From Leptospira fluminis (GTDB lineage: Bacteria; Spirochaetota; Leptospiria; Leptospirales; Leptospiraceae): a stretch of DNA of 64,000 nt. The position numbers and the translations under genes were made by a program. Position 1 is the stretch's first letter, and each line of letters starts with the position of its first letter. The stretch covers positions 186,001 to 250,000 of the forward strand of contig NZ_RQEV01000003.1 of the NCBI RefSeq assembly GCF_004771275.1, written 5' to 3'. The notes beneath the pieces were generated by a model, which was given only the letters and a program-made list of their open reading frames with translations, was not told the DNA's origin and searched no databases. Of the stretch, positions 15,940-25,681 are shown in pieces.

Positions 15940-18309
15940 ATGAATAAAGACCGCATTTTCGAAATCCTATCTTCCGTACTCGGATATCTAAAGAAAAATT
16001 GGAAGTTCGTCCTAAAATATTGTTTCGTAGCGGGATTGGTCGTATCCGCGTTTTTGGTCGGCGGTTCTTACGTGGTCTGGCTAACCAAACAGGACGAAGT
16101 GATACGCAACCTAGAAACGTTTCAAAAGGAAATCTCGAACTCTTACGATCCCGACAGAAGTAAACCGATCCGGATTCTTGATAAGAACGGAAAACTGATC
16201 GGAGAATTTTCCCGTAGGAAATTCCGGCCGATCCGGACGGATAATCTGATAAATCATGGAAACATAATATGGGCTTTGTTGAGCTCCGAAGACCAGGATT
16301 TTTACAGACACGGCGGAGTCAATTACGCCTCCTTAGCCCGAGCCGCGATCGTAAATTTGACCACGTTTCGTAAACAGGGGGGCTCGACGATCACCCAGCA
16401 GTTGGCCAAACTTACGCTCGATCTCGGCGCGAGAAATATTTTCAACAAACTGACCGAATTTTATTGTACTTTTTATTTAGAGAGTCGCTTCGATAAGAAC
16501 ACCATATTGGCGATGTACTTGAATCGGATTTTCTTGGGGGAAGGAAACACGGGAGTCGAGGAAGCGTCCCGGTATTATTTCAACAAACCCGCCTTCGAGT
16601 TAACCCCTGCCGAGGCTGCGCTCCTCGTCGGAACCATCCCGGCTCCTTCCAATTACAATGCGGTGAGAAATCCGAAAGTCGCCTTAAAGCGGCAGAGAAT
16701 GGTCCTCTTTCTGATGGCGGAAAACAAGCAACTCCATCCTAAACCTAATTCCATCGAAAAGGAATTCGAACGGAAGATAGACTCCAATGTCCGCAAGTTC
16801 AGAACCTTATATAAGGTGGAGGAAAATAAGGACGAGGAGGACAAAATATCCGTCACATCCGAAATCGGCAAGTACGGCTTCGATAAGGACTTTAACGTGA
16901 ATTTGGCTCCCGACTTCAATTTTCAGATCCGGCAATTCGTAATAGAGAATTTCTCCGAAATCGATTTAGAAACCAGGGGAATGAACGTCTATACCACTCT
17001 GGACTTCGACAAACAAGAATCCGCGGAAAGGGCCCTAAGAGAAGGAATCGAAGGGGTTAGAAAAAAACTTTCTGAGGAAAAAGCGGCGTATTTGAAATCG
17101 GGGAAAAACGAGGAAGTCGCAATTCAGAAAAAAATCATCGAAAACATGAACGGAAGTCTGATTTCAATCAATCCTTCCAACGGTCATGTGGAAGCGTTGG
17201 TAGGAAGTTATAAAATCTCCAATATATTCAGATTCAACCGCGCGGTTTCAGCAGTTAGACAACCCGGATCTGTCATCAAAGCCTTGGTATATCTTCTAGC
17301 GTTCGAAAAAAGAATCATCACTCCGATCTCGATCGTCACCGACGAAGAAATCAAGATCAGAGGTTATTCCCCCAAGAATTGGTACAAAGGATACAGAGGT
17401 GACATGCAGGCCAGGATCGCGTTTGCCCAATCCGTAAATACGGTCGCCGTCAAACTGTTAAACGAAGTCGGAGTCGGAACCTTCCTTGATGCATTGGGAA
17501 AAATTCTGGATTTGGATCGAGCGGAACTGAACGAAAGATTCCAGCCGAATCTTTCTCTTGCGTTAGGTTCCGGAGAACTTTCACCCAAGGAACTCGCCAC
17601 GATTTACGCAACCATAGCAAATCTAGGTAAGAAAGTGAAACCGATCGAGATTCTCAGGATTGCCGATTTTGAAGGATCCGAACTTTTTTCCCTACCGCCG
17701 ACCCAGCCGGGAGACGTTGAACAGATTTTGGATCCTGTCGCCTGCGCCATGGTGCTGAATCTCCTGGAGGCGGTGGTCTCCGAGGAAGGCACGATGAAGG
17801 TCGGTTTAAAAGGAGAAGATCGATTTCCGATGGGAGGAAAGACCGGGACGGTCCAATCCCCGAAAGAAGCCAGAAAAAGATGGGGAAATCGAAAAGGTGT
17901 GAGGGACGCATGGTTTGCGGGAGTGAATCCGAATCTAGTCACAGCGGTTTGGATCGGCAACGACGCAGGAGCTCCTTTTCCGGGATCCGGCTCAGGGATC
18001 AGCGGTTCGGTCTGGTTCAAGTACGTTTCTTACGTTGCAAGGACGATCGGATTCGGAGATAGTCTGATCCCTCCGTTTAACGGCGATTATGTGAAGGTGG
18101 ATATTTGCGGCGACACGGGCGGATTGCTTTCCGGAGAATCCGGTTGCCAGCATCCCCTTTACGGCCAATATTTTCATATAGGAGACCAACCGGCATCCTC
18201 CGTTGTAGCTCCGTTAAAAGAGGGAGCCAAGTCCGAGTCCACCGGCGAAGCATTGTCGGAGGAGGATTCCGTGGAATTGGAACTTCCTAAAATGAATGAG
18301 GAAGAATAG
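15940..18309 (+). CDS. Class A penicillin-binding protein (bifunctional transglycosylase/transpeptidase)
   Basis: From the ATG at 15940 the protein is 789 residues. An in-frame extension to 15775 is open but would overlap the divergent methyltransferase gene and delay the membrane anchor (about 22-43), so the shorter start is preferred. The GT51 domain has SSEDQDFYRHGG (catalytic Glu about 117) and GGSTITQQLAKL. The transpeptidase has S444-V-I-K447, S498-V-N and K634-T-G. It polymerises and cross-links peptidoglycan at the outer face of the inner membrane. There is no clear OB-like insertion. The last 23 bases overlap tail to tail with the solute-binding lipoprotein gene. Confidence 0.95.
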   Translation: MNKDRIFEILSSVLGYLKKNWKFVLKYCFVAGLVVSAFLVGGSYVVWLTKQDEVIRNLETFQKEISNSYDPDRSKPIRILDKNGKLIGEFSRRKFRPIRTDNLINHGNIIWALLSSEDQDFYRHGGVNYASLARAAIVNLTTFRKQGGSTITQQLAKLTLDLGARNIFNKLTEFYCTFYLESRFDKNTILAMYLNRIFLGEGNTGVEEASRYYFNKPAFELTPAEAALLVGTIPAPSNYNAVRNPKVALKRQRMVLFLMAENKQLHPKPNSIEKEFERKIDSNVRKFRTLYKVEENKDEEDKISVTSEIGKYGFDKDFNVNLAPDFNFQIRQFVIENFSEIDLETRGMNVYTTLDFDKQESAERALREGIEGVRKKLSEEKAAYLKSGKNEEVAIQKKIIENMNGSLISINPSNGHVEALVGSYKISNIFRFNRAVSAVRQPGSVIKALVYLLAFEKRIITPISIVTDEEIKIRGYSPKNWYKGYRGDMQARIAFAQSVNTVAVKLLNEVGVGTFLDALGKILDLDRAELNERFQPNLSLALGSGELSPKELATIYATIANLGKKVKPIEILRIADFEGSELFSLPPTQPGDVEQILDPVACAMVLNLLEAVVSEEGTMKVGLKGEDRFPMGGKTGTVQSPKEARKRWGNRKGVRDAWFAGVNPNLVTAVWIGNDAGAPFPGSGSGISGSVWFKYVSYVARTIGFGDSLIPPFNGDYVKVDICGDTGGLLSGESGCQHPLYGQYFHIGDQPASSVVAPLKEGAKSESTGEALSEEDSVELELPKMNEEE

Positions 18310-19753
18310 ATCCGGATTTTAAGCGTTCCGCAACCAGATGCAATTCGTAAGGAGACCAAAGAAAGATCCACGGTGCGTCCTCACTTAAAATACCGAGGGA
18401 TTCCTTCTCCAGTCCGCGGCCGTCCAAAGAATCCGTGGTTCTAGACCGACGCAATAGGGATTCCATCGCTTCGCTTTTGTAAAAAGACCGGTTTCCGGCG
18501 TTTCCGAATCGGTCTCCTGCAAATAAAGGGTCCACGAAATTCCAAGCCCCGGGAAAATCCGCATACCAAAAAAGCAAAGTAAGATCACCTCTTCCTTCCC
18601 CGTTTTCCTTGTACAAGGAGACCTTTTCCATCGGGTGAATCCTCACCTTCAATCCCAAATCCCTCAGATAACGTACGATAGCCGCTCCGTTTGCCTGATT
18701 TTCCTCGTCGCCGCGCATCCGGAAGTCCAACTCCTTGGATAAAATCTCCGGATAACAAGAGGACTTCTTCAAAAATTCCGTCGCTAGATTCGGGTCGTAC
18801 GGATAGGGTTCGACGATCCCTTTTTCCGCAAAACCTTCCGCAACACTTTGAGGGAAGGGCCCGACCGCCACTTCCGCTTTGCCTTCCAGCAAGACGTTCA
18901 GAATTTTCCGTTTGTCCACCGCATAATTTAACGCTTTTCTAAAATTCTTATCGAAGCAGGGCTGCTTTGCGTTGATCGCCACATATTGGACTCCTCCTCC
19001 CTTTCTAACAAGCACGGACTCTTCCTTTACGTTTTTATTCCGCAATAGGAAATTCGGCAGCCTCATCTGATCGAGTTGTCCTTTTGCATAGAGAAAAATA
19101 CCCGTGGTAGCCTGGGGAAGGATCCGGAACAAAAGAAACGGAGACACTGCCCCGCTCTGATTTTCGTTCGCACGGAGACGGATAAAATTATTCCGTTTCC
19201 ATTCGACTAGCGCGTAAGAACCGCATCCTTTTTCGGGAGGGCCACAATAGATGGATGCTTGGGGAAGGGATAATTTTTCCAGGGCCTCCCGCAAACCTCC
19301 TTCGAATACAAGTCGAATCGTCATCGGATCCGGAGCGGTCCCTCCTTTCAAAAAGGAGTACGAGCTACGCTTCGGGCCGGAGGAATTTCGAAGACGATCC
19401 AACGAAGAAAGGACGACCCCGGCGTCGATCGGATTTCCTTGGGAGTCTTTTCGAACCTCCAATCGGATCTCCAAAATCCGATTCCGGTCTCCGGAGTTTC
19501 CGATCACCCGGAAACTTTTTGCCAGCGCAGGCAAGATCCTTCCGTTGTCGTCCAAGAGGAAAAGATTCGGATAAAGGTATTTCAGAGCGATTCTGGAAGA
19601 TAAATCCGTGGATTGGATCGGATCCAAAGAAATCGGATCGGAAGACAGGGAAAAGATCAGCTCATCCGGAGTACGCTCTTGCTTTCCACAGCCGTAAAAA
19701 AGGAGGGACAAAACAAGGAAAGCTAGGGAAAAGGGTTGAGGAGGGAAAAACAT
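18287..19753 (-). CDS. Extracellular solute-binding lipoprotein, family 5 (oligopeptide/nickel-type)
   Basis: The 488-residue product has a lipoprotein signal with LLFYGC (lipidated Cys22 expected). It then follows the SBP family 5 pattern: FSLSSDPISLDPIQSTD at the N terminus and the LNYAVDKRKILNVLLEGKAEVA segment (about 265-285), which is conserved in OppA/DppA-like proteins. It would bind a peptide or similar ligand in the periplasm, but no permease or ATPase genes are adjacent, so it may serve a transporter encoded elsewhere. The start is only 9 bases from the divergent msbA start, and the 3' end overlaps the PBP gene by 23 bases. Confidence 0.85.
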   Translation of the reverse strand: MFFPPQPFSLAFLVLSLLFYGCGKQERTPDELIFSLSSDPISLDPIQSTDLSSRIALKYLYPNLFLLDDNGRILPALAKSFRVIGNSGDRNRILEIRLEVRKDSQGNPIDAGVVLSSLDRLRNSSGPKRSSYSFLKGGTAPDPMTIRLVFEGGLREALEKLSLPQASIYCGPPEKGCGSYALVEWKRNNFIRLRANENQSGAVSPFLLFRILPQATTGIFLYAKGQLDQMRLPNFLLRNKNVKEESVLVRKGGGVQYVAINAKQPCFDKNFRKALNYAVDKRKILNVLLEGKAEVAVGPFPQSVAEGFAEKGIVEPYPYDPNLATEFLKKSSCYPEILSKELDFRMRGDEENQANGAAIVRYLRDLGLKVRIHPMEKVSLYKENGEGRGDLTLLFWYADFPGAWNFVDPLFAGDRFGNAGNRSFYKSEAMESLLRRSRTTDSLDGRGLEKESLGILSEDAPWIFLWSPYELHLVAERLKSGSILPHSF

Positions 19754-19762
19754 TCCGGACCT

Positions 19763-21646
19763 ATGAACGTCTATAGACGCCTCTTGGGGTATTCCTTCAA
19801 GTACAAATACAGACTACTGACCGGCATCGTCCTCTCTTTCCTCGTTTCGATTCTCAACGGAGCCTCCCTGACCAGCATCATTCCGATCTTCGACGCGATC
19901 GGCAAAGGAGGAAAAGCGGAATTCGAAATTTCCCTCACCAAGAAAGATCGCGCCCTATTGGAACGAAAAACCGGCGGGGAAACGCTCGCAGGTTTGGACA
20001 AAATAGAGGTCTATTTGGCGGAAAAGAAGACGGATACCAACCGTTTCCTCGCCTCTTTGCCGAAAGATCGCTTGGTTTTGCTCTTCTGCTGGATCGTTTT
20101 TCCGGTTTATCTTGCGAAGCTATTGTTTTTGGCCGGAGCCGTCTATTGTATCAACTCCGCCGGATATTTGGCCGTTCGGGATCTAAGAGCGCAGCTCTAT
20201 TCCAAGGCCCAAGAACTGCCTCTTAACCAGTTTGTTCAGGAAAAAACCGGAATTTTCATGAGCCGGATCATAAACGATGTGGAAGTTCTCGCGAAGCTGA
20301 TCAGCTCGGACCTGAAAGACGCCATTACGGATTTCTTTTATATCGTAACCCACCTTTCCTTTTTGCTCTTCCTGAGCTGGAAGATGTTTTTAGCGGTAAT
20401 CGTAGTCGTTCCGTTGGTGATGGGCCCCGTTTCGGCGTTCGCGGATCGGATCAGACGCGCGACCAGAAACCAACAGGAAAGACTTTCCTCCCTGAACGGA
20501 CATTTACAGGAAGTCATTTCCGGAATCCGCGTCATACGCGCTTTCTCCATGGAAAAAGCGGAAGCGGCCCGTTTTTGGGAAATCAACAAGGATCTTTCCG
20601 ACAAAACCTTTAAGGGACATTTCTACCACCAAATCGGTCCTTCCCTGGTGGAACTTTCCAGTTCCCTTGTCGCCGTCATTTTCTTGAGTTTCGGAGCCTA
20701 CTTAATGGATGCCGAAGACTTCTCTCTCGGAAAATTCATGGTTTTCTTTCTTACTCTGGTTTTTTTGACTAGGCCGTTCAAGCAGATGGGAATGCTTTCC
20801 AACTCCATCCAAAGCGCCGTAGCCGCGGGAGAAAGAGTATTCGAATTGTTGGACAGCGATACGGATATCAAACAACCCAAGAATCCTATCGTACCGAAGC
20901 GCCTTGCGGAAGAATTCCGTTTCGAAAACGTAAGTTATTCGTATCCGGGAACCAAAGGACCAGCATTAGAAAATTTGAATTTGACTATTGCAAAAGGATC
21001 CACGGTGGCCTTAGTCGGAGCTTCCGGCGCGGGTAAATCCACGGTAGTGGACTTAGTTCCGAGATTGATAGATCCGACGGAAGGAATCATCACCTGGGAC
21101 GGCATCGATCTCAGGAATTTGGATCTTGCTTCGTTAAGAAAAAAAGTATCCATCGTCAATCAGCAGGTTTTTCTATTCAACGGAACGATTCGGGACAATA
21201 TCTGCTACGGAAACGAAAACGTTTCGGAAGATCGATTGAGAGAAGCGGCTGATCTGGCATTCGCGACGGAGTTCATTCTTTCCTTCGAGGACGGATTCGA
21301 TACGGTCGTGGGAGAACGAGGAGTGATGCTCTCCGGCGGACAGAGACAGAGAATTTCCATCGCAAGATCCTTATTGCACGACCCGGAAATACTGATTCTA
21401 GACGAAGCGACTTCCGCGTTGGACACAGAATCGGAAAGATTGGTCCAACAAGCTCTGGAACCTCTCTATAAGAACAGAACCGTGATCATTATCGCTCACA
21501 GACTTTCTACGATCCAGGTCGCGGACAAGATTTTCGCGATGGAAGGGGGACGCATCGTGGAGGAAGGCAGTCATTCCCAATTGATGCAGTTGGACGGAAA
21601 ATACAAAAAATTATACGAGATGCAATTCGCGGAATCCCCCGCTTAA
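19763..21646 (+). CDS. msbA: Lipid A/phospholipid flippase MsbA, ABC exporter half-transporter
   Basis: From the ATG at 19763 (MNVYRRLLGYSF) the protein is 627 residues; a longer in-frame start at 19736 would run into the divergent gene. Six membrane helices precede the ATPase, with an unusually long polar loop of about 50 residues between helices 1 and 2 (about 50-105). ATPase motifs are GASGAGKST (Walker A), LSGGQRQR (signature) and LILDEATSALD (Walker B), with switch His in IIIAHRLST. It flips lipid A core across the inner membrane as a homodimer. lpxK follows 7 bases later, the classic msbA-lpxK arrangement, which supports the assignment over other ABC exporters. Confidence 0.9.
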   Translation: MNVYRRLLGYSFKYKYRLLTGIVLSFLVSILNGASLTSIIPIFDAIGKGGKAEFEISLTKKDRALLERKTGGETLAGLDKIEVYLAEKKTDTNRFLASLPKDRLVLLFCWIVFPVYLAKLLFLAGAVYCINSAGYLAVRDLRAQLYSKAQELPLNQFVQEKTGIFMSRIINDVEVLAKLISSDLKDAITDFFYIVTHLSFLLFLSWKMFLAVIVVVPLVMGPVSAFADRIRRATRNQQERLSSLNGHLQEVISGIRVIRAFSMEKAEAARFWEINKDLSDKTFKGHFYHQIGPSLVELSSSLVAVIFLSFGAYLMDAEDFSLGKFMVFFLTLVFLTRPFKQMGMLSNSIQSAVAAGERVFELLDSDTDIKQPKNPIVPKRLAEEFRFENVSYSYPGTKGPALENLNLTIAKGSTVALVGASGAGKSTVVDLVPRLIDPTEGIITWDGIDLRNLDLASLRKKVSIVNQQVFLFNGTIRDNICYGNENVSEDRLREAADLAFATEFILSFEDGFDTVVGERGVMLSGGQRQRISIARSLLHDPEILILDEATSALDTESERLVQQALEPLYKNRTVIIIAHRLSTIQVADKIFAMEGGRIVEEGSHSQLMQLDGKYKKLYEMQFAESPA

Positions 21647-21653
21647 GAGTCCT

Positions 21654-22718
21654 ATGCTCCTACGTTTCGTCAGGATCCTTTTCTTTCCGCTGCTTTATCT
21701 TTTAAGTCTTCTTTATCGGATTCTGTTTTTATGCGATAAGGCAAGAAAGGCCCCGAGAAAACTTCCTCACGCGTTCGTCATTAGCGTCGGAAATTTCAGC
21801 GTAGGCGGAACAGGCAAGACTCCTTTTACGCTTCACCTCGCCGAATTACTGCACGGAAAATTTCCGAAGATCCCGATCGTAATCCTGAGTCGGGGTTACG
21901 GCGGCTCCGTCCCCGAAGGAACGGCCAGAGTACGAATCGATTCGCCGGCAAAAGAAGTAGGAGACGAACCCTTACTATTGAAAAAAAACCTTCCCTTCGC
22001 CGAAGTTTACGTCGGTAAGGATCGGTATGAATCCTATTCCAGATTCCGTCGCGATTCGCGAATCTCAGAGACGCAAATCGTATTCGCGATTTTGGACGAC
22101 GGTTTTCAACACCACTCTTTAAGTCGAAACCTGGAAATCGTCCTATTGGATTGCACCAGAATCGGAAAAGATAGATTTCAAATTCCAGCCGGAAGACTGA
22201 GAGAACCCTACACCTCCGTAAGCAGAGCGGATTTTCTCATCGCGTCGAAATACGAGGATCGTTTCGGGAAGGAATTGGAAAAATGGAAAAAAAGTTTCCG
22301 GCCGAAAACGGTATTAGAATTCCGTTTTGTACCGACGGATATTTGTCTGACCGGAACCCATCTAGAAACCGTCAAAATTCCGGTAGAAGCATTAAACGGA
22401 AAAAAGATTCTCGCCTTTTCCGGGATCGGAAATCCGGAGCCTTTCTATCTTTCCCTAAAGGAGGCGGGTGCGCAATGTACCCTCCTACGTTTTCCGGATC
22501 ATCATTCCTACACCCGGTCGGATCTGCAAGAACTCTCGCATGCGGCGGAAGGAAAAGAATTTATAGTATGCACGGAAAAAGACTGGGTCAAATTATCCCC
22601 TCTTCTCGAGGGATCCTCCGACCACCGCTGGGCGTATCTAGAAATAAAAACCTCCCTTCAAAACGAATCCGTTCTCTTGGACAGAATCGATGAATTCGTA
22701 AAACGTAATATTCCTTAA
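21654..22718 (+). CDS. lpxK: Tetraacyldisaccharide 4'-kinase
   Basis: The 354-residue protein has an N-terminal membrane helix (about 5-22) and a Walker A region in SVGNFSVGGTGKTPFTLHL, the hallmark of LpxK. Further conserved blocks are ILSRGYGG, VGDEPLLL, ILDDGFQHHSL and FSGIGNPEPFY. It phosphorylates the 4' position of the lipid A disaccharide at the inner face of the inner membrane. It lies immediately downstream of msbA. The start ATG is 7 bases past the msbA stop. Confidence 0.97.
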   Translation: MLLRFVRILFFPLLYLLSLLYRILFLCDKARKAPRKLPHAFVISVGNFSVGGTGKTPFTLHLAELLHGKFPKIPIVILSRGYGGSVPEGTARVRIDSPAKEVGDEPLLLKKNLPFAEVYVGKDRYESYSRFRRDSRISETQIVFAILDDGFQHHSLSRNLEIVLLDCTRIGKDRFQIPAGRLREPYTSVSRADFLIASKYEDRFGKELEKWKKSFRPKTVLEFRFVPTDICLTGTHLETVKIPVEALNGKKILAFSGIGNPEPFYLSLKEAGAQCTLLRFPDHHSYTRSDLQELSHAAEGKEFIVCTEKDWVKLSPLLEGSSDHRWAYLEIKTSLQNESVLLDRIDEFVKRNIP

Positions 22719-22745
22719 AATACGGGAAATTGCGGCCTTCGGATC

Positions 22746-22759
22746 GTAGCGATCGCTAC
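22746..22759. repeat. 14-base perfect palindrome in the lpxK downstream gap
   Basis: The sequence GTAGCGATCGCTAC is self-complementary over 14 bases and lies 28 bases past the lpxK stop. It could be part of a transcript end or an operator; no T run follows. The remaining gap to 22912 shows no gene. Confidence 0.3.
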
Positions 22760-22912
22760 ATTCTTATTCCACATCGCTCAACTTATTTTTTCCAATTATG
22801 GAAAGATTTTTCCAAAATTGATCCATAGAGAAAGGGAAATCTTGATGCGGATAACCCCGGAAAACGATTGTAAAAATTAGAAATCATGATCTATACTGAT
22901 TGCGACATCCAT

Positions 22913-24271
22913 ATGAAGCCTCTTGTACTGAAAGCGGCGATGCTGGTGTTTCTTCTTTTACCAGTTTCGTTTTTATCCGCACAACAATTGCAATCCGTAT
23001 TTCTTCGTGACGGAAGAGTTTTAAAGGGCGAAGTCGTCGACCAGACCGCCACATCCATACAACTGAAATTGCCCGACGGGAAAGTATTGGAACTCCTGAA
23101 GACTTCCATTTTGAGAATCAGTTTTAAGGACGCCCCTCCACCGAAACAGGAAAAGGAACTGAAAAAGACGGAACCGACTCCGGAAGAATTGGAAGCCGCC
23201 AAAAAATTGGAGGAGGAGAAAGCCGCAAAGCTTCTGGCGGAACAGACAAAGAAGGACGCTCTATCCGAGGAAAAGAAAGCGAGACAGGCCAAACGGCAAA
23301 AGGAAATCGACGAGGCCAAACGAAACTCCTTGGAGCTCTACGCCGGAACCGGTATGGGATCCTTTCAGTACCAAACCGAGGATTATTACGAGAAATTTCT
23401 TAACTTCGTCAACTTGACCAAGGGTAGCAATAGTGGAGGCCAATTTTTTTCGAGCCCGCAAACCAAGGCAAAACTTCCTCTCACCGTTTCTGCTCGTTAT
23501 TCCTGGAATCGACTCGTGTTAGAAGCGGGAGGCTCGAACTTCCGGAACAATGCATCCATGGTGGTACCGGGGACCATGAATACTAGCGGAGCTCTCGTAG
23601 CGAACCAACCTTCCTTAGCCATTAGCTCCTTTCCGGAAACCTACAAACAGTTGTATGCTCAGGTTTCTTTCAGCGTATACCCCCACCCGAAATACGATGT
23701 CCGTCCCATTTTAGGATACCAGCGCATCTGGCAGAAAGCGGATAACTCCTTTCTTCTGGACTTGTCTCCCGCCGTTCCCGGAGGTTTCAGCGTCGTTCGC
23801 AAAGAAGACAGAGCGGTCGCAGATTATTTGCACGGGCCGTCCTTCGGAGCGGCTTTTGATATGAAGATCAACGAAAAGTTAGAAGCCAGGTTCGAAGTGC
23901 AATCGTATTCTCTAAAAGGAGATTCTCAGGCGAATTTGGACACGTATGCCATGGGCATCGGCGGAAATCCGGGAGGAAACGAGACTACTAGGATTCTGAA
24001 CCACTGGAACGCAAAAGGTTCCTTTCTATCGGCAAAACTGATCTACCAATGGAAGTACGGACTCCGGTTCTGGGTCGGATTCCAATCCACAAAAATCCAA
24101 TACACTTTGCAGAGCACTCGAGCGGAAATCGGAACGGCGAATCCAGATCCGCCGGACCAATTGCTCCTTCAGCAAATCGTCATCAATTCCATAGCCCAAT
24201 CCTATGCCGGCGCCACATCCACGTCCGCTATTTTCCTTGGAGTAGGAACCGCCTTCGACTTTAAAAAATGA
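22913..24271 (+). CDS. Secreted or outer-membrane protein, function unknown, with N-terminal charged linker
   Basis: From the ATG at 22913 the product is 452 residues with a signal peptide ending near LSAQ (about residue 23). An in-frame start 27 bases upstream would place polar residues before the signal and is less likely. Residues 25-70 form a short beta unit (VFLRDGRVLKGEVVDQ, LPDGKVLELLKTSILRISF) of a type often seen in Leptospira exported proteins. Residues 75-140 are a Lys/Glu/Ala-rich coiled segment. The remainder is rich in alternating aromatic and polar strands (LSAKLIYQWKYGLRFWVGF) and ends in FDFKK, consistent with an outer-membrane beta-barrel. No enzymatic motif is visible. Confidence 0.7.
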   Translation: MKPLVLKAAMLVFLLLPVSFLSAQQLQSVFLRDGRVLKGEVVDQTATSIQLKLPDGKVLELLKTSILRISFKDAPPPKQEKELKKTEPTPEELEAAKKLEEEKAAKLLAEQTKKDALSEEKKARQAKRQKEIDEAKRNSLELYAGTGMGSFQYQTEDYYEKFLNFVNLTKGSNSGGQFFSSPQTKAKLPLTVSARYSWNRLVLEAGGSNFRNNASMVVPGTMNTSGALVANQPSLAISSFPETYKQLYAQVSFSVYPHPKYDVRPILGYQRIWQKADNSFLLDLSPAVPGGFSVVRKEDRAVADYLHGPSFGAAFDMKINEKLEARFEVQSYSLKGDSQANLDTYAMGIGGNPGGNETTRILNHWNAKGSFLSAKLIYQWKYGLRFWVGFQSTKIQYTLQSTRAEIGTANPDPPDQLLLQQIVINSIAQSYAGATSTSAIFLGVGTAFDFKK

Positions 24272-24282
24272 TCCGCAATCTT

Positions 24283-25038
24283 TCAGCTGCAACACGGACA
24301 GTCCGAGCGGCGTTCCAGACGGATCTTTCTAAAATCCATACTCTTGGTTTCCACTTGGATCATATTTCCGAATAATCCGGAATCCGGACCATTCGGAAAT
24401 TCTAATAGAAATTTTATCGCTTCCGTAGCTTGGACGCATCCTATCAATCCCGCGACGCTTCCGATCACTCCGGCTTCGGAACAGGAAGGAACAGATTCGG
24501 GAGGAGGTTCGGATTCGTATACGCAGCGAAAACACGCGTCCACTCCCGGCCTTACGCCCATGACCATTCCTTCGAACCGTAAGACTCCCGCAGTAAGGAA
24601 AGGAATCTTCGACCGAACGCAGGAATCGTTCACCAAAAATTTGGTCCCGAAGTTGTCGGATCCTTCCAAGACCAGATCGAAGTCTTGGAGTAAGGAGTCC
24701 GCATTTCCGGACGAGAGGCGAACGGCATGGCTAGTGATTTGAACGAAAGGATTCAATTCGCGGGAATTGCGGGAGGCAATCTCCGCTTTTTTTGCCCCTA
24801 TGTCCGAATGACGGAACAAGATCTGTCTTTGAAGATTGGTCGTATCGACTTCGTCGGAATCGATGATGGTAATATTTCCGACCCCGGCTGCGGACAAATA
24901 AAACAACGCCGGAGATCCTAAACCGCCGGCACCTATGATGCAAATTTTGGAAGACTTAAGTTTTTCTTGTCCCGCCCGGCGGACCTCGTCGAGCAGGATA
25001 TTGCGGGAATAGCGGCTAAGTTCTTCCGGGCTCAACAC
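24283..25038 (-). CDS. ThiF/MoeB/HesA-family E1-like adenylyltransferase
   Basis: The 251-residue protein opens with the family signature YSRNILLDEV, then the nucleotide-binding GAGGLGSP (about 36-43), the acidic IIDSDEVDTTNLQRQILF and the Arg-x-x-x-Gln-Arg neighbourhood. Two CxxC pairs (CFRC near 168, CPCC at the C terminus) would bind zinc. The catalytic Cys region is VPSCSEAGVIG. It adenylates the C-terminal Gly-Gly of a ThiS- or MoaD-like carrier for thiamine or molybdopterin sulfur transfer; which one is not decided, because no carrier gene is adjacent. It lacks the C-terminal rhodanese domain of MoeZ-type proteins. Confidence 0.9.
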   Translation of the reverse strand: MLSPEELSRYSRNILLDEVRRAGQEKLKSSKICIIGAGGLGSPALFYLSAAGVGNITIIDSDEVDTTNLQRQILFRHSDIGAKKAEIASRNSRELNPFVQITSHAVRLSSGNADSLLQDFDLVLEGSDNFGTKFLVNDSCVRSKIPFLTAGVLRFEGMVMGVRPGVDACFRCVYESEPPPESVPSCSEAGVIGSVAGLIGCVQATEAIKFLLEFPNGPDSGLFGNMIQVETKSMDFRKIRLERRSDCPCCS

Positions 25039-25051
25039 TCGGAAAGAATTC

Positions 25052-25525
25052 TTATTTCTTTAACTTCTTATTGATAACGTTCAGTATGTCCGCTACGAAT
25101 TCGTCCGATCTACGGTTCTTGTCCGCAAATTCCAAAGCCTCTTTCGTGGCGTCTTCGGCCTTTTCGTTTTTTGCAGTGATATTCAGCAAGCCGGCCAGAG
25201 CGGTATAAACGATGTCGCCGTTTTCGGAACTAATGATCTTGTTTTTCAAGGCGATCGTGCTATCACCCGGTTCCGCAATTTCTCCCAGAGCGATGGCGGC
25301 AGGAACGGCCACTTTAGCGTCGTTGGTACGATTTAGAAGATTGATCAGTTCGGAAACCGCGGATTTTTCCTTTTTACTTCCCAGATACAGGGCGGATTCG
25401 ATTTTTTCCTGATCGGATCCCGTAGATAAGGTTTTGATATGTTCTTCGGTCGATTTTTCGGCAAAAAGAGAGGATGCAAAAGCGAAACTAAAAACGGCGG
25501 TAAGGGCAAGAACACGGATTTTCAT
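25052..25525 (-). CDS. Exported HEAT-repeat protein
   Basis: The 157-residue protein has a signal peptide ending near SLFAEK (about 22). The rest comprises about three to four HEAT/PBS-lyase-type helical repeats (KIESALYLGSKKEKSAVSEL, VAVPAAIALGEIAEPG, DIVYTALAGLLNITAKNEK). HEAT repeats are protein-binding scaffolds. It lies 13 bases upstream of the ThiF-like gene on the same strand, which may reflect co-transcription but not a shared job. Specific function unknown. Confidence 0.75.
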   Translation of the reverse strand: MKIRVLALTAVFSFAFASSLFAEKSTEEHIKTLSTGSDQEKIESALYLGSKKEKSAVSELINLLNRTNDAKVAVPAAIALGEIAEPGDSTIALKNKIISSENGDIVYTALAGLLNITAKNEKAEDATKEALEFADKNRRSDEFVADILNVINKKLKK

Positions 25526-25681
25526 GGATTCCTCCTGGCTCCCGAAAATCTTTCTGCGCTCCGGTCGTTCGTCAACCGAAATTAATCCGCGCCGCTCTCT
25601 CTTCCCGCCCCTTTTCCCTCTTTAGGAATTTCGCAAAAGGGTCGAAGGAATCTCTCCCTTACCGAAAGATGGAACCAAAGC

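Noticed and set aside
19255..19776. 173-codon plus-strand frame before msbA
   Set aside because: It is antisense to the solute-binding lipoprotein gene and its product has no domain or signal.
22746..22759. GCGATCGC core of the palindrome as a HIP1-type repeat
   Set aside because: HIP1 is a highly repeated cyanobacterial octamer; a single copy here has no such meaning.
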